Assembly: GCA_037349315.1 (NCBI GenBank)
Contig: JBAIAC010000035.1
Coordinates: 11,794,501-11,858,500 of the forward strand
Direction of reading: 5' to 3'
Length of the DNA: 64,000 bases
Source of the DNA: Chelydra serpentina
Taxonomy: Eukaryota > Chordata > Testudines > Chelydridae
In this document: positions 23,201-34,170 of the stretch, in pieces
How positions within the stretch are numbered: the first letter of the stretch is position 1
How the letters are laid out: the number at the start of each line of letters is the position of its first letter
The notes under the pieces: generated by a model
Seen by the model: the letters and a program-made list of their open reading frames with translations, nothing else
Told to the model about the DNA's origin: nothing
Databases searched by the model: none
Made by a program: the position numbers and the translations under genes

Positions 23201-25214
23201 TTTGCAGTGTCTCTTGTGAGTACTGAAATTCACATTATTCAATGTGCTATTTAAAGGCATTGGGGGAAAGAAAGCAAAGACAGTATGCTTCTTAATATAC
23301 TTGAAGTCAGTTAATTTAATTACTTCAGTTTTTTCTTTTGGTATGCCTCAAGCAGAAACTCAATTGCATTTCTGCTTTTCACAGTAAGGTTAGAAATTTG
23401 GCTAATTGGAAGTGCAGCAGGAGATTAATTGTACCTTTTTAACTTCAGGGAAATCCTCCCTGCTTCTGGCACAGTTGCAATCACACACAAACCTACTGGA
23501 TCTTCATACACTCAGAAAAACCCACATATTATACTTCAATTAGACATTCCCTCCTCTAAACGCTAATGGTTATTCAGGGAACCAGATCAAAATACAAACC
23601 CAACCATGAGTGGTAATCAGAAACCTTCCAGCAAGCTGTGGCTCAGAACTAGGAATACTCTGCAACTAAGTGATTTAGCTGCATTTTACTGCTCTGTTCA
23701 GCCTCTTGATAAATGTACTGTGAGAAGACAGAAATATGATCTAAATTAAAATAGGAATTGACAAAGATGGATAACAAAAGACTGGGTTAATCCTGAATTT
23801 ACACAGACACTAAAACTAGAAGATTAAAAACCCTTGTTATTTATATGCCTTTTTTCTTTATAATATTTTTGAGATATTTTGATTGGCAACAAAATATTAA
23901 TCACTTTTTGCTGCTTATTTAAGGACAAGCTTTCATGAGTAACACAATAACAATTTGTCTTGTCTGATCTATTAAAAGCTCTGTTAATGAATTCAGTCAA
24001 ATAGCTATTACAAAATGCCATCCTAATGACACATGTAATTAAATGTTTTTTTTTCCCCTTGAAAACATTTAGGATTTCTTTACACACTGAAATAATATTT
24101 AATCATAAGGAGAACCTTTGTGACTATGAAATAGAAGCCACATCAATTTTCTTACCAAGAAAATGTATTTTTTATATTTGACCCTTAGTTGAGATGTAGA
24201 TGCTTTAGAAAGTTTATCTAATTATAAAGAGTTAAATGATTAGATTGTTTTCTTTCTAAAGTGTATCATTTTGCTCTCCAAGAACAATTAGAGCATTTGC
24301 TAATATATTTAATTAGGAAAACACTCCTAAGTCCAAAATATAATAAATCAAATTATAGATCCCACTGCATTTATAATATCTGCAGAGCTGTTTCATATTG
24401 GTCTGTGTAAAGAACTGGCACATAGAATGGTTTTAAACTCATATGTTTCAGCAGAGATGTTGGAATGTATCTGAATTTATAAAATAACTGAGTACCTCCT
24501 CCAGAAATAAGGAAAGAATAGATACACAAGCAATTGGACTTACAATTTAACCATAACAAATGGACTGCAGAATCCAAGAACAGAAGAACTTGTTGGCTTG
24601 CCAAGTATCACATAGGTAGCTAATACATAAATTCATCTCTGCCTTCCATTACACATTTCACATTAATCTGTACAGTTTCGTTTAAATCCCCATTAGGTCA
24701 TTAGTCCAAAAATATGGGTTTTTTTATTACACATCATTAAGATATAGGTTTGATGCTGATGCTGGATAGAATGAAAGTTACATGCTGTCTAAAGATTTGA
24801 TTAGTGACAAACGCAAACCCCCAAAGCCAATTGCTTCCTTGTTGAAGACACACAAGGGAATTAAATGTATGGAAGCAGGAATACTTAGTAGCTAGTTTAT
24901 GGTTCGTCTTTCCACTCGTTTGATGAAAAATCAATAATTTCCCTTAAAGAATGTGCTCCCAGGAGTTAACAAAATGCAGCATATAATTTGTTTACTTCTG
25001 TAGCTTCTGTGTGTCAATTAGCTTATCTTGTGACAAGCACAGTAGAGCTAAATTCTCCATTGTGTCCCCAGTTTTTCCCTTTTTAGAGCTGTCCACTAGC
25101 AATTCTACACATTCACTCTAGCATTACGCTTTTTTTATTTTTATTAATTGGAATTTTTCTTAAAAGAAAAAAAAACACACCTTCATTCAACACTTTTCAC
25201 TCTTTTTGATTTTC

Positions 25215-25445
25215 TTACCCTGAAAATGTGTGCGATTATAAGGCTATTATATAAATCGATGGCATTCTCTCATCTGGAGTACTATGTGAGTCACTGGTCA
25301 CCTCATCTCAGAACAGAGGTTACCGAATATGAGCAGGTTTAGAGCAGAGTGAGGAATGTAATGGAAAATAACTCTCATGTGAAGAAAGGTTAAAAGATTA
25401 GGATTGTTTACCTTAGAAAGGAGGCAAATAAGAGGTATCAAATAA
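25215..25445 (+). pseudogene. Degenerate CR1 LINE fragment (reverse-transcriptase C-terminal region)
   Basis: Read on the + strand, FSHLEYYVSHWSPHLRTEV aligns with the [17 protein letters not shown] block of the intact CR1 at 6422-8587. It is followed by matches to the [20 protein letters not shown] region broken by stops and frameshifts. It is an old 5'- and 3'-truncated copy. Confidence 0.8.
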
Positions 25446-25507
25446 GTGCACTTTCTAAGCTGTCTTCAGCAGTAGCCCCATATAGAGTGCACTGCAGTAG
25501 TTTAAAC

Positions 25508-25623
25508 TAGGATGACCAGACAGCAAATGTGAAAAATCAGGACAGGGGGTGGGGGGTAATAGGAGACTATATAAGAAAAAGACCCCAAAATCGGGACTGT
25601 CCCCATAACATCTGGTCACCCTA
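25508..25623. mobile_element. hAT MITE, TAGGGTGACCAGA family (116 bp)
   Basis: Inverted relative to most copies. The left end TAGGATGACCAGA and right end TCTGGTCACCCTA form the terminal repeats. A perfect 8-bp duplication GTTTAAAC lies at 25500-25507 and 25624-25631; the target is itself a palindrome. The interior shows the family's 'AATCGGGACTGTCCC' and 'GAAAAATCAGGACAGGGGGT' blocks. Confidence 0.95.
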
Positions 25624-26715
25624 GTTTAAACTTCCTCAAAAAGGTTATCAGTCTGGGAATTTTTGGATTCCTGCTCACTACTGGAGTGCCAGTTACCACT
25701 GTAGTTGTTATGAAGTCTGGATCAGAGAGGAAAGTCTTCAATCTCTTGGCTAGGCAAAGTGAAAATAATACTTCCAGTCACTGCTGCTAACTGGAGAGCC
25801 AGTAGCTACTGAGGATCCAAGAGACGCCCCCCCAAGACTGAGAAGCCCCTTCAAAAAGGGAAGACACCACTCTCAAAAGAGGGAACAATTCTTTTTGTCC
25901 AGCATCACCTCCATCTTGTCTGAGTTGAGCTGCAGCCAGCTCACTGGTTAGTCACTTGCAAAATAGCTCTTCAAAGATCCAATCTGTGGACCTTCAGACC
26001 AGCCTCTAGCCACCCTCCCTGTAAAACAGATATTAGAATAGCTACAGTGGTACTTGGTCAAACAGTTCATGTTGAGAAAACCCAGAAGCCTCAAAGACTT
26101 TTAGATACAATATTCTTTTTATGTATCAGGTATTAAATAACTGATTTTTTCAACAAACTTTCTTCAGCTCTCATATCTTTCACTACAATTTTGAGAACAG
26201 AGGCATATATTTTCACCTACAATAAGGCACCTAAATCCACAATTTGGCACATAAATAAGTGGCCTGATTTTTACATGGCCCCACAGCTGCAATCAGAGTC
26301 AGTGGGCTCAGCAGGCCACTTTTTAGGTTCTTAAATATATGCCCAATTTTAGTCAGCCAGTTTTAAAAATGATGGTCAGTGTTTGCACCTAATGATTCAA
26401 TCATGAGACAGTACAGTACTTCGCCTCAGAAACTCAAGACACTTCTGATTACATGCTGCCATGTGATATGACTAACGCAGGCTATCATGCTCATCAGCTG
26501 TGAATATGGTTTAATAATAATCCCATTTAAAGAAACATCAGTTCTGAGCAAAGCACAGCACCGAACAGATTATAAAATAGTCAGAGTCACACTGCCAGCA
26601 AAACCAGCAAAAAGAAATCACATTTCCACTGCTTCGCAACAAAGTAAAATATTTTAGTTCTTGCCTTTTTTGTTTTCATCAAGAGGGTAAGCTTTTGCAG
26701 ATTGAAAACCAGCCT

Positions 26716-27290
26716 TTAGCTACTGTCACGCTGTCTGGAGTGGTTCACGACCGTGAGTGCCAACCTCAGGGCAGACTGTCAAGAAGCAGGGCGGAGACCC
26801 CAACCTGGATGTCTCTGATCGGTCTATCAGCCCTCACAGAGAGAGCGCCGATCACAACATATCAGATGTGTTGTTCTAGCCAGTCCTTCAACTACCCGCT
26901 GGCCAGGCTGTCAGTAGCACCGGACACCCGATTGACATAGCGCACAGCAGCCTAGAACTCCTGAGCGATCCGCCAACCGCAGCCTCCCAAGCAGCTGGGA
27001 TTACAGGCATGCGCCACCACACCAGGCCCAACCTGGATGTATGTTCTGTAATTAGATTTTACCAACCTAGTAACAAATGTGAACTTCTGAAGCACCATAA
27101 CAGTCTTACCATGGAGTCACAGACACTCTCCTTGGGCATTCCAGTCTATCTTGCCACCCAGGCAAGCTCAACTTAGTGACAGTTGGTAGTTATCTACCAA
27201 AGATTTCAAAATACTCAGGTTGATCCCAGTCCTGAGAGACCAGTCACGTACCCCAGGTCAATTTGTACTTTAGATCTGTACTTTAGAGCT
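26716..27290. repeat. Dispersed repeat (possibly LTR-derived) that hosts the 7SL retroposon
   Basis: Sequence on both sides of 26799-27040 (TGTCACGCTGTCTGGAGTGG.., and ..CAGGTTGATCCCAGTCCTGAG near 27220) resembles repeats I know from turtle genomes, probably LTR-retroelement derived. I cannot define the ends or strand securely. No coding region is recognisable. The 7SL-headed insert occupies 26813-27026 inside it. Confidence 0.4.
26813..27026 (-). mobile_element. 7SL RNA-headed chimeric retroposon with 14-bp target duplications
   Basis: On the - strand, starting at 27026, the first ~106 nt (down to 26921) follow the 5' part of signal-recognition-particle 7SL RNA: GTGGCGCATGCCTGTAATCC, CAGCTGCTTGGGAGGCTG, GGATCGCTCAGGAGTTCT, GTGCGCTATG and ATCGGGTGTCCG. 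A ~6-nt gap falls after GGATCGCT. Similarity then stops, and ~108 nt of unrelated body follow. The body has visible hairpins: ACAACACAT../..ATGTTGT, and GATCGG../..CCGATC closing another loop. The direct repeats CCCAACCTGGATGT lie at 26799-26812 and 27027-27040, showing retroposition. There is no poly(A) tail. The GTGCGCTATG..ATCGGG segment is absent from primate Alu, so this is 7SL-derived and not Alu contamination. It could be a one-off chimeric pseudogene or a SINE family member. Confidence 0.8.
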
Positions 27291-27449
27291 CTCTGGGGGG
27301 CGCGGAGGCTCGGGGCTTCCCACCTGCAGCGGGGTGAGCCAGCATTCATGGCTCCAACCCCACAGGGGGGCGCTGAAACTTGCCGCGGGCCGGATGAAAT
27401 TAAGCAATGGGCCAGATCCGGTCTGCGGCTCGTAGGTTCCCCACCCCTG
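27288..27449. mobile_element. Fragment of a GC-rich hAT-type element
   Basis: Ends in GGTTCCCCACCCCTG, the complement of a CAGGGGTGG-type hAT terminus. The interior (GGGCGCTGAAACTTGCCGCG, GGGCCGGATGAAATTAAG) matches a common turtle hAT family by memory. No matching left terminus is seen, so it looks truncated. Confidence 0.55.
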
Positions 27450-29924
27450 ACATATGTAAAACAGACTCGTTTCCAGCAATGAATTTGTCAGTGCATGGCA
27501 AGAGCTGGCACCTGGTCTCCCAGCATTCCAGCTACAGAAAACTCTTTCCTCTGCCAGAACAGCAAAAAAACGGAGTTGGACAAATTCCCAATTTTACCTG
27601 GGTTCAGAATTTCTTCGTTTTCATCTTCTAAACAGTGCAAAAGCCAATCATATTTTTTTAATGAATTGGTCACTATTTTTTGGTGAACTGGCTGAGGGAA
27701 AGTTAAAAAAATGAATTGCAGCATCTCATACATCTGTGGACTTTTAAGCACGAGCACAATCCAACTGTGGTCAATGGAGTTATTTCCATGGACTTTACTG
27801 GAAGTTTGATTGGATCCCAAGGAGTCGGTAGGATTTTTGTCTGAATTAAGGCTGCAGCTTGAGTCCTGAGAGGGCAGATCCTGAAAACTATCTGGAGTTA
27901 CAGTTTGTACCTTTTGCAGATTAAATGTTCAATATTTAAGGAACATTGTATTGACTTTGTAGGTTCTGGTTTTCTATGTGTACAAAAAAAACCCCATATT
28001 TAGAGACTACTCTTGCGTCACTCCCCACAGGAGTTTTGTGCATCACTACAGTTGTGTTCCCACTACTCAGTCTGAATCCTAAGCAGTACTTCACACAACA
28101 TGGCTACCCTCGTGCTGCACTGTACCCAAGTTGGTGTACTGGTACATATTAGGCTAAAAGAGACCAGAGTGAGTGCAGTGATTGCAGACCTGAGTAGGCC
28201 TGGGCAGGCCTCCTTATGGCAAAACCTGGATTCCTTGTTGCAAGTGCACAGGAGCGACTTCCCATGTAACTAGTTGCTCACACTCTGTTGATGGAGTAAC
28301 TAAAGATATGCACTTGAGTCAGCTGCTGATGACGAGGATGGGAAATCGTACTTCAGATAGGTGTCTTCTCCTCTCACAGCCATGCATATCCCTCTATTTT
28401 GCAAGATCCATTCCCCATGCACATCCACCTTATTTTGACTGATTCCGGATCCATACATAGACCCCTTAGGATGTATATAAGAAATCTGCTCTTAAAATCC
28501 ATCTTAAATGTGTGATTTTGAAATCCTTTCTAGAGTTAACAGCCCATATGATAATTAAGTTAAACTTCTCATAGGAGCAGGCTGTATGGAGGAGAAATAG
28601 TGCTGTTTGTTCTTAATGTAGTTTCCATTGTTAACTAATAAAAAGGTTACATGTGAGTAACCCCTCTGAACAGCCTGCCTGATGGAACAGAGGCCATGAA
28701 AATGATCACGCTCTCATGCTATCTTAGGTTATACAGTAATCAAGTGATGTGAGGAAATTATGGGATGCTGTACAGTTTGAGAGAAGCTTTTTTATTTAAA
28801 GTCAAAGATTAAGAAATTGCAATTGGTCATACAATACCTAGCAAGCAAATTAGGGCCTTCTAGGCCCTGGATGGTGAAGTTAAATGGAAAATTGATATTT
28901 ATGATGTTTTCAGGATACATAATCTCTTGTACTGGCATCATAATAAGGTTCACAGATCTTGTGTCTATTTGGTGCCTTCGGTGGAATATTTCTGTTCTGG
29001 TTCAGAGGTTAAAATTAAATAGGTTGTTAGTGCAACCACAAAAATACCAACATGAGAAACATCTGGCTGTTTGTTTTGTCCTTTGAAGCACACAGTCTTA
29101 GAACGTAAGGCCGTTTTGTTCTCAGTAAAACATCAACATGTATGATGAAAATTTAGATCAATAAGGGGTTTTGGATGATCCTGTATCTTTGCCATGAACA
29201 GTACAATGTGGAGCCTTTTTATTTATTTAGAATGTCTCTGGGAGTGTGTCTGCTGCTTTGAAAAAGTACAGGTCTAGCTCCCCTTTAAAGCACCTTCTGC
29301 TGGTCATCGTTGAGTGGTTACAGGCACATGCCTCGACTCCCCTTTCTCCTTTTTGGGGTTTCTGTTGTCCCTGGCTAAGAAGTGCCTCACCCTTTGCAGT
29401 GCTGCAAGGAAGGGGAGAACTTGCCTTCCATTCTCATCCCCACTTCATGCATCTTTGCAAAACAAGGTACACTCTAGCCCTGAAGGTGTTGGAATTATTT
29501 CAAAGGATTAGAACCCCAGCAGTTCCAGAAGGGGCTACAGAAGCTCTCATGGTGAGAGCTGAGCCTAAATGAAAGATGAGCCTTCCTACTTCTGGTTCCT
29601 AAATTGCATCACTGGTTCAGGCAGTTGCCCTACCTTTCATTAGGCATGTCGGCATTTAATAGAAGTAGTAATATTAAAGGCGGGAACAGCCTTCTTGTAA
29701 CTGAATACTGTCTAATTCTTATTAAAAGACTGCTCTGATATAGTCAGGGGGAAAAAATCCAAGTCTCCTGAATCCATTTGCAGAAGGTCCCCTTTAGGCA
29801 TGGATCTCCCATGTCCTTCATGAAAAGGCATAGGAATCGGCCACATTCACTGTCTCTGTCCTTTGGACCCCAAAGAGAGTTCTCTGTGGAGTCCAGTAAT
29901 TGCATAAGGGATGGGGGTAGCTAT

Positions 29925-30040
29925 TAATTAATATTATTATTTGTATTGAGGTAGCACCTAAAAAGCCCAGGTGCTGTATAGATGGGGAACAAAATGATAT
30001 CCCCTACCTCAAAGAGCCTACAATCTAAGTAAGTAGCTAG
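29925..30040 (-). repeat. Inverted tail of the MIR-like/LINE-like repeat
   Basis: The run TTATTATTTGTATTGAGGTA, then GCACCTA, AGGTGCTGTA, and AAGAGCCTACAATCTAAGTA form the reverse-complement pattern of the tail at 16490-16690. It is diverged. Confidence 0.55.
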
Positions 30041-31181
30041 TGGGGCTAGGCCCATGGTGTGATGTGCATCTACCCCTCCATAGTCCTGAGATTACTCAGA
30101 AAAGGTAATAAGCTGTAAGTACCCTCTCTGCAGTGACAGAACCACCTACCCTCACCCCTACACACACCTCCTTTAACAGGAATAAAAATAGGGGGACAGT
30201 GGACCACAGAGCTAGGGGGAAGGCAAAGGGTTTCTTCAAGCCTCAGACACATCCATTGAAATCCATAGGTTCTGGAAGGTGAACAGAAAGTTTGTTCCTT
30301 AGGAGAAGAGGCAAACTCTGCCATCCCAACGAGGGGCAACTTGGTGTCAACTCAGTGGGGAGATCTTTGTGGAGTTCCAAAGCTGGGGAGGCAGGGAGGA
30401 GCGTGTACATGTCAGTATAAAATATCAGAATAAAGTTCACAATGTCTAGTGTAGTCAAGGAGAGCAAATACCAATTTGAATTAATGATTTCAGCTAACAG
30501 AATCTGTGGGTTTTGCACTTTTAGGTGGTGAGTCACATTGTTTGAATATGTTGTGCAGCAGTAATGTTCTTTTTCCAGACTACATTAGGTAAACAAATAT
30601 ATATCTTTGAGACAAGGTAAACTTGATTTAGGTGTATCTCTGCATATTCTGAAACATCACAATTCCAGGAGGTCTGAACTGTTTATATTGTTCAGGAGAC
30701 TTTAATTTTTCTCTTTTCATTTTTTCAAATGCACTAGTGGGCAGATGTTACATCTCTTTTCCTGCTGCTATCCCTGAACACTTGCCATCCATAGTCCTCC
30801 CATCACAACTATTATTAGGAACTTAAGAGCAATACCTTGTTTGTTCCTAACCCTTTTACAATCTAGATGTTAATAATTTGATCATAAGTTCCAAAAGGAG
30901 CAACCAGGGAGCAGAATGTGTTAGCAGAGACTTTGTAGTGAATTAGGATTGCTCTTCCCTCCCTTCTTCATGAGACTTCTCTGGATACACATTTTTAAAT
31001 AATTATCCCAGTATTCATTACAGAGAAAATAGCTCAGTGTGTTAGTACACAGTAATAAAATATAGGTTACAATAAATCACTAATAAGCATTTTAGAAATA
31101 CATAGAGCTATGTGGACACTTAGATTAGGTAGGCAGATGATAAATAAAGTAGGGGGATAGAATATCTAGAAGGTTCTGATG

Positions 31182-31862
31182 TAGGGTGACCAGATGTCCC
31201 GATAAAATCAGGACTTTCCCGATATTTAACCCTTTGTCTCACATCCCGATTGATGTATGATTGGGACACCAATTATCCCAATATTCAGGTAAGGAGGCGG
31301 CGAGCGGGAGGGAGGTGCCAACTCCGTGGGTGCTCCGGGGCTGCCAAAAACCCACCAGCAGCCAAGCTCCCTGCTCCTCGCTTCCTTCTCCCACCCCAGC
31401 GTGCCGTGTCCCTGCTCCTCCCCCTCCCTCCCAGCGCTTCCCACCGCCTAACAGCTGTTTGGCACGGTTTGGACTTTCCGGGAGGGAGGGGGAGGAGTGA
31501 GGATGCGGCACACTCGGGGAAGGAGGCGGAGAAGAGGCACGGCAGGGGCAGGGACTTGGGGGAAGGGAGTGGAATGGGGGCGGGGAGAGGGTGGTGCAGG
31601 GGCGGGCGAGCACCCATCCAGCAGAGGGGAAGTCAGCACCATAGGCAAGTGGCAGGGGGGGTGAAAAGGCGAGTGGTGGGTGGGGGATTGAGGAGGGACG
31701 CAGCAAGCCAGTGGCAGGCTGGAGGGATGAGGAAGGGCGCGGTGGCGGGGGGAGCCGAGCAGGGGGGGCCGGAGCCTGGGAGGAGCGGGGGGTGGACTGT
31801 GAGCGGAGCTGATGGCACCCCAATGTGTCCCGATATTTCAGTGTTGTGATCTGGTCACCCTA
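31182..31862. mobile_element. hAT element, TAGGGTGACCAGA family, 681 bp with GC-rich cargo
   Basis: The ends TAGGGTGACCAGATGTCCCG and ATCTGGTCACCCTA are inverted repeats. The flanks TTCTGATG (31174-31181) and TTCTGGTG (31863-31870) match at 7 of 8. The outer ~100 bp on each side resemble the short family members. The middle (about 31288-31800) is very GC-rich, purine-skewed and unrelated to the short MITEs. Open frames of up to 199 codons exist there on both strands at once, so none is convincing. It may be an internal part of a longer parent transposon or captured DNA. Confidence 0.88.
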
Positions 31863-32749
31863 TTCTGGTGTCATGACCTATCTGGGCTAGAAACAAGGGA
31901 TGAAAATCTGGACCTATTGAAGTTAATTGGAGTTTGACATTGATTTTAATAGGGCCAGGATTTCACCCAAGAGCTTTATGCCATTGAACTGGGAAGAGTG
32001 CCACTTTCCAGTGGGATATATGATACTTGCTGCTAAATCTGGAATGCTCACATTTTTCACCAAGAAGAGTCGCAAAATATCAGACTTTAAACCTGCAGAA
32101 TTGAATGACAGGATATTGCCTGTCCTTAACATCAAATCTATGTAATTTTGGGCAGAAAAAGTCCACATTTGGGGAGGAAGAAGAGATATTACACTTGCAG
32201 TTTGTTTAAAAAACAGATGGCAGGTGTTTGAAGATTCTGTTGTGTGTGTGTGTCAAAACAGGTAAGTATACAAATATGCATGCACGTTTTGCTTTTTACA
32301 GCACATTCCATCTGTGAATCTGAATTAATCTGAAAACATTACTTATTAAAACTTCACAACATACCAGAGAAGCAGAGCCATGAACACAGCAGAGATCTCC
32401 TAAAATTAAAAGGGAGAAAGAAATTAACTGAGGGAACTCATTGCTGCAAGGTATTAAGGCAGATAGGATATTAAGATTAAAAAATTGATTCAATTTTAGG
32501 CTGAAATCCTGACCCGTTCAGATCATTGGACTTCAGTGATTTCACACACAAATGAACAAAGATAGTTACAGTAGGTCAAATAAAAATGTCAAGGACTGTC
32601 AATTCTTATGGTTCAGAGTATAAGAGGATTATTGGTTGGAGTCACAAAGAAATCTCCTCCCATGATGTACCATTGCACAACTGGCCAAGTGTATCATCTG
32701 GAATTGCTTTCTTCTGGAGTGCCTGGTATAGTGAACTATTAAAGGCATC

Positions 32750-33179
32750 TGTCAGGACCCCAGCATTGAATCGAGTCCTGCCAGGTCCTTTGGCGGCATC
32801 CTTAGTCACTGTGTCACGAAGATGCATTGAACCACTACCCCTGACCAACAGCCTTAGTGCTAATGGTCTACAGGCCCACAGCAGCCACATCTCTGGCCCC
32901 TGATTGGATAGATAGGCAGCACTCTCACGGGGTGTCTGGACTATATAACGGCCCTAACAGGAAGAGGAAGCTGTCCGAGCAACAGACCGGTTGACTTGCT
33001 GGCCTGCCCGACCTCACCTCCCCAGCCCACTGACTGGGCCCCTTGGATTGGATCTTCCGGCTACTCACCCCGTGAGAATTCTGACCATTGCCCCAGACTG
33101 CCTCTGATTGACCACTTGCTCACCCTTGACTTCTGCTCTGGAACGCCCCCTCACCTGCCTTCTGCCACCAGGCATTACA
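32750..33179 (+). mobile_element. Possible solo LTR (about 430 bp)
   Basis: Starts TGTCAGGACC and ends GGCATTACA, i.e. TG..CA borders. The flanks GCATC (32745-32749) and ACATC (33180-33184) match at 4 of 5 bases. A TATA-like CTATATAACG near 32940-32950 and GC-richer downstream sequence fit the U3-R layout of a retroelement LTR. No internal retroviral sequence adjoins it. The call rests on structure only. Confidence 0.45.
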
Positions 33180-33539
33180 ACATCTTAAGACTATTGATAT
33201 GGGAACACCTTCATTCCAAGGTAATTCATCAGGAAGTCTGCTCCTTGATTATTATTATAGTATTGACTTTGAATATGTATGGAATTCAGGGAACATGTAG
33301 ACGTCAGTTATTATCTATAATATAATAAAGACGCTCCAGAAAATGCCCCCTTTCCATATGTTTCTAACAGACAAAATGTCCCATGGGCCAACCAGCAGAC
33401 TCTTATGTTGTACTAAATACTTTTTAGTACAATAATAGAAAAAGAAAAACTAAATTCTCTATCAGGCTGCCTTTGCAGTAGCTTTCTGGCATTTGTTAAA
33501 GGCTGAATTTAACCCCATTTAAATTATTGAAATGATAAG

Positions 33540-34170
33540 TGTCACAATTCAGGGCAAGTGCACCTGTATTCCCGCTCCCATTCTAGGCTCCTAGCTCCTC
33601 TCTCGGGTAGAGACCCACGTGTCTTCCTCCTGCCCAGGGTTTTTCCGGCTGCACAGTCCCCTGTCTGCACTTATTCCCAGCAAGCCAGACTGCCTAAATA
33701 GACCTGCATCTGCACGTTGCTTACTCTTCAAAGGCCATGAACAATGTAATTGCCAGCAGTTATGAGTTACCACACAGCTGTTTCTAAGCAAGCATATTTA
33801 TTCTTAGGGTTAAAGCATGACAAAGAAAACATATTAAAAATAAGAAAAGAAACCATATGCATGCTAATAAGCTTATCAAAGCACCCCTGCCAAATCTAAC
33901 CTCAGGCTCTGGTCGATATCAGTCTTTCCAACACTTCTGGAAGGATTGCCCCCAGCTGCCTGGGACCGAGGGTTCTGTCCATTTGCTGGATCACACTATC
34001 CCTGACAGGTGTTTGTCTATGAGCCTCTCCAGGTAGTGATACCTCTCCGGAGATGTTACAACCAGAGTGAATTTGCCTAATCATCCCTCACTGTTCTTAG
34101 TCCCTAGAGGGCTGTGGTCATCCTCCTGCATGGAATTACATTAAATCCCTTGCTCACAATGATACATAAA
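33540..34170 (-). repeat. LTR-like repeat fragment, antisense
   Basis: The stretch starting TGTCACAATTCAGGGCAAGT has the composition of a turtle retroelement repeat. On the - strand an AATAAA signal lies near 33797-33803. It is similar in style to 37845-39035. Ends and family are not established and no protein is recognisable. Confidence 0.35.

Noticed and set aside
26960..27026. Primate Alu or human contamination
   Set aside because: The segment contains the 7SL stretch GTGCGCTATG..ATCGGGTGTCCG that Alu lacks, is diverged from human 7SL, and lies inside turtle-type repeat sequence with its own target duplications.
31239..31849. Open frames of about 194-199 codons on both strands
   Set aside because: Same effect: GC-rich cargo of a hAT element, Pro/Ser-rich on one strand and Gly/Arg-rich on the other, with no recognisable domain.
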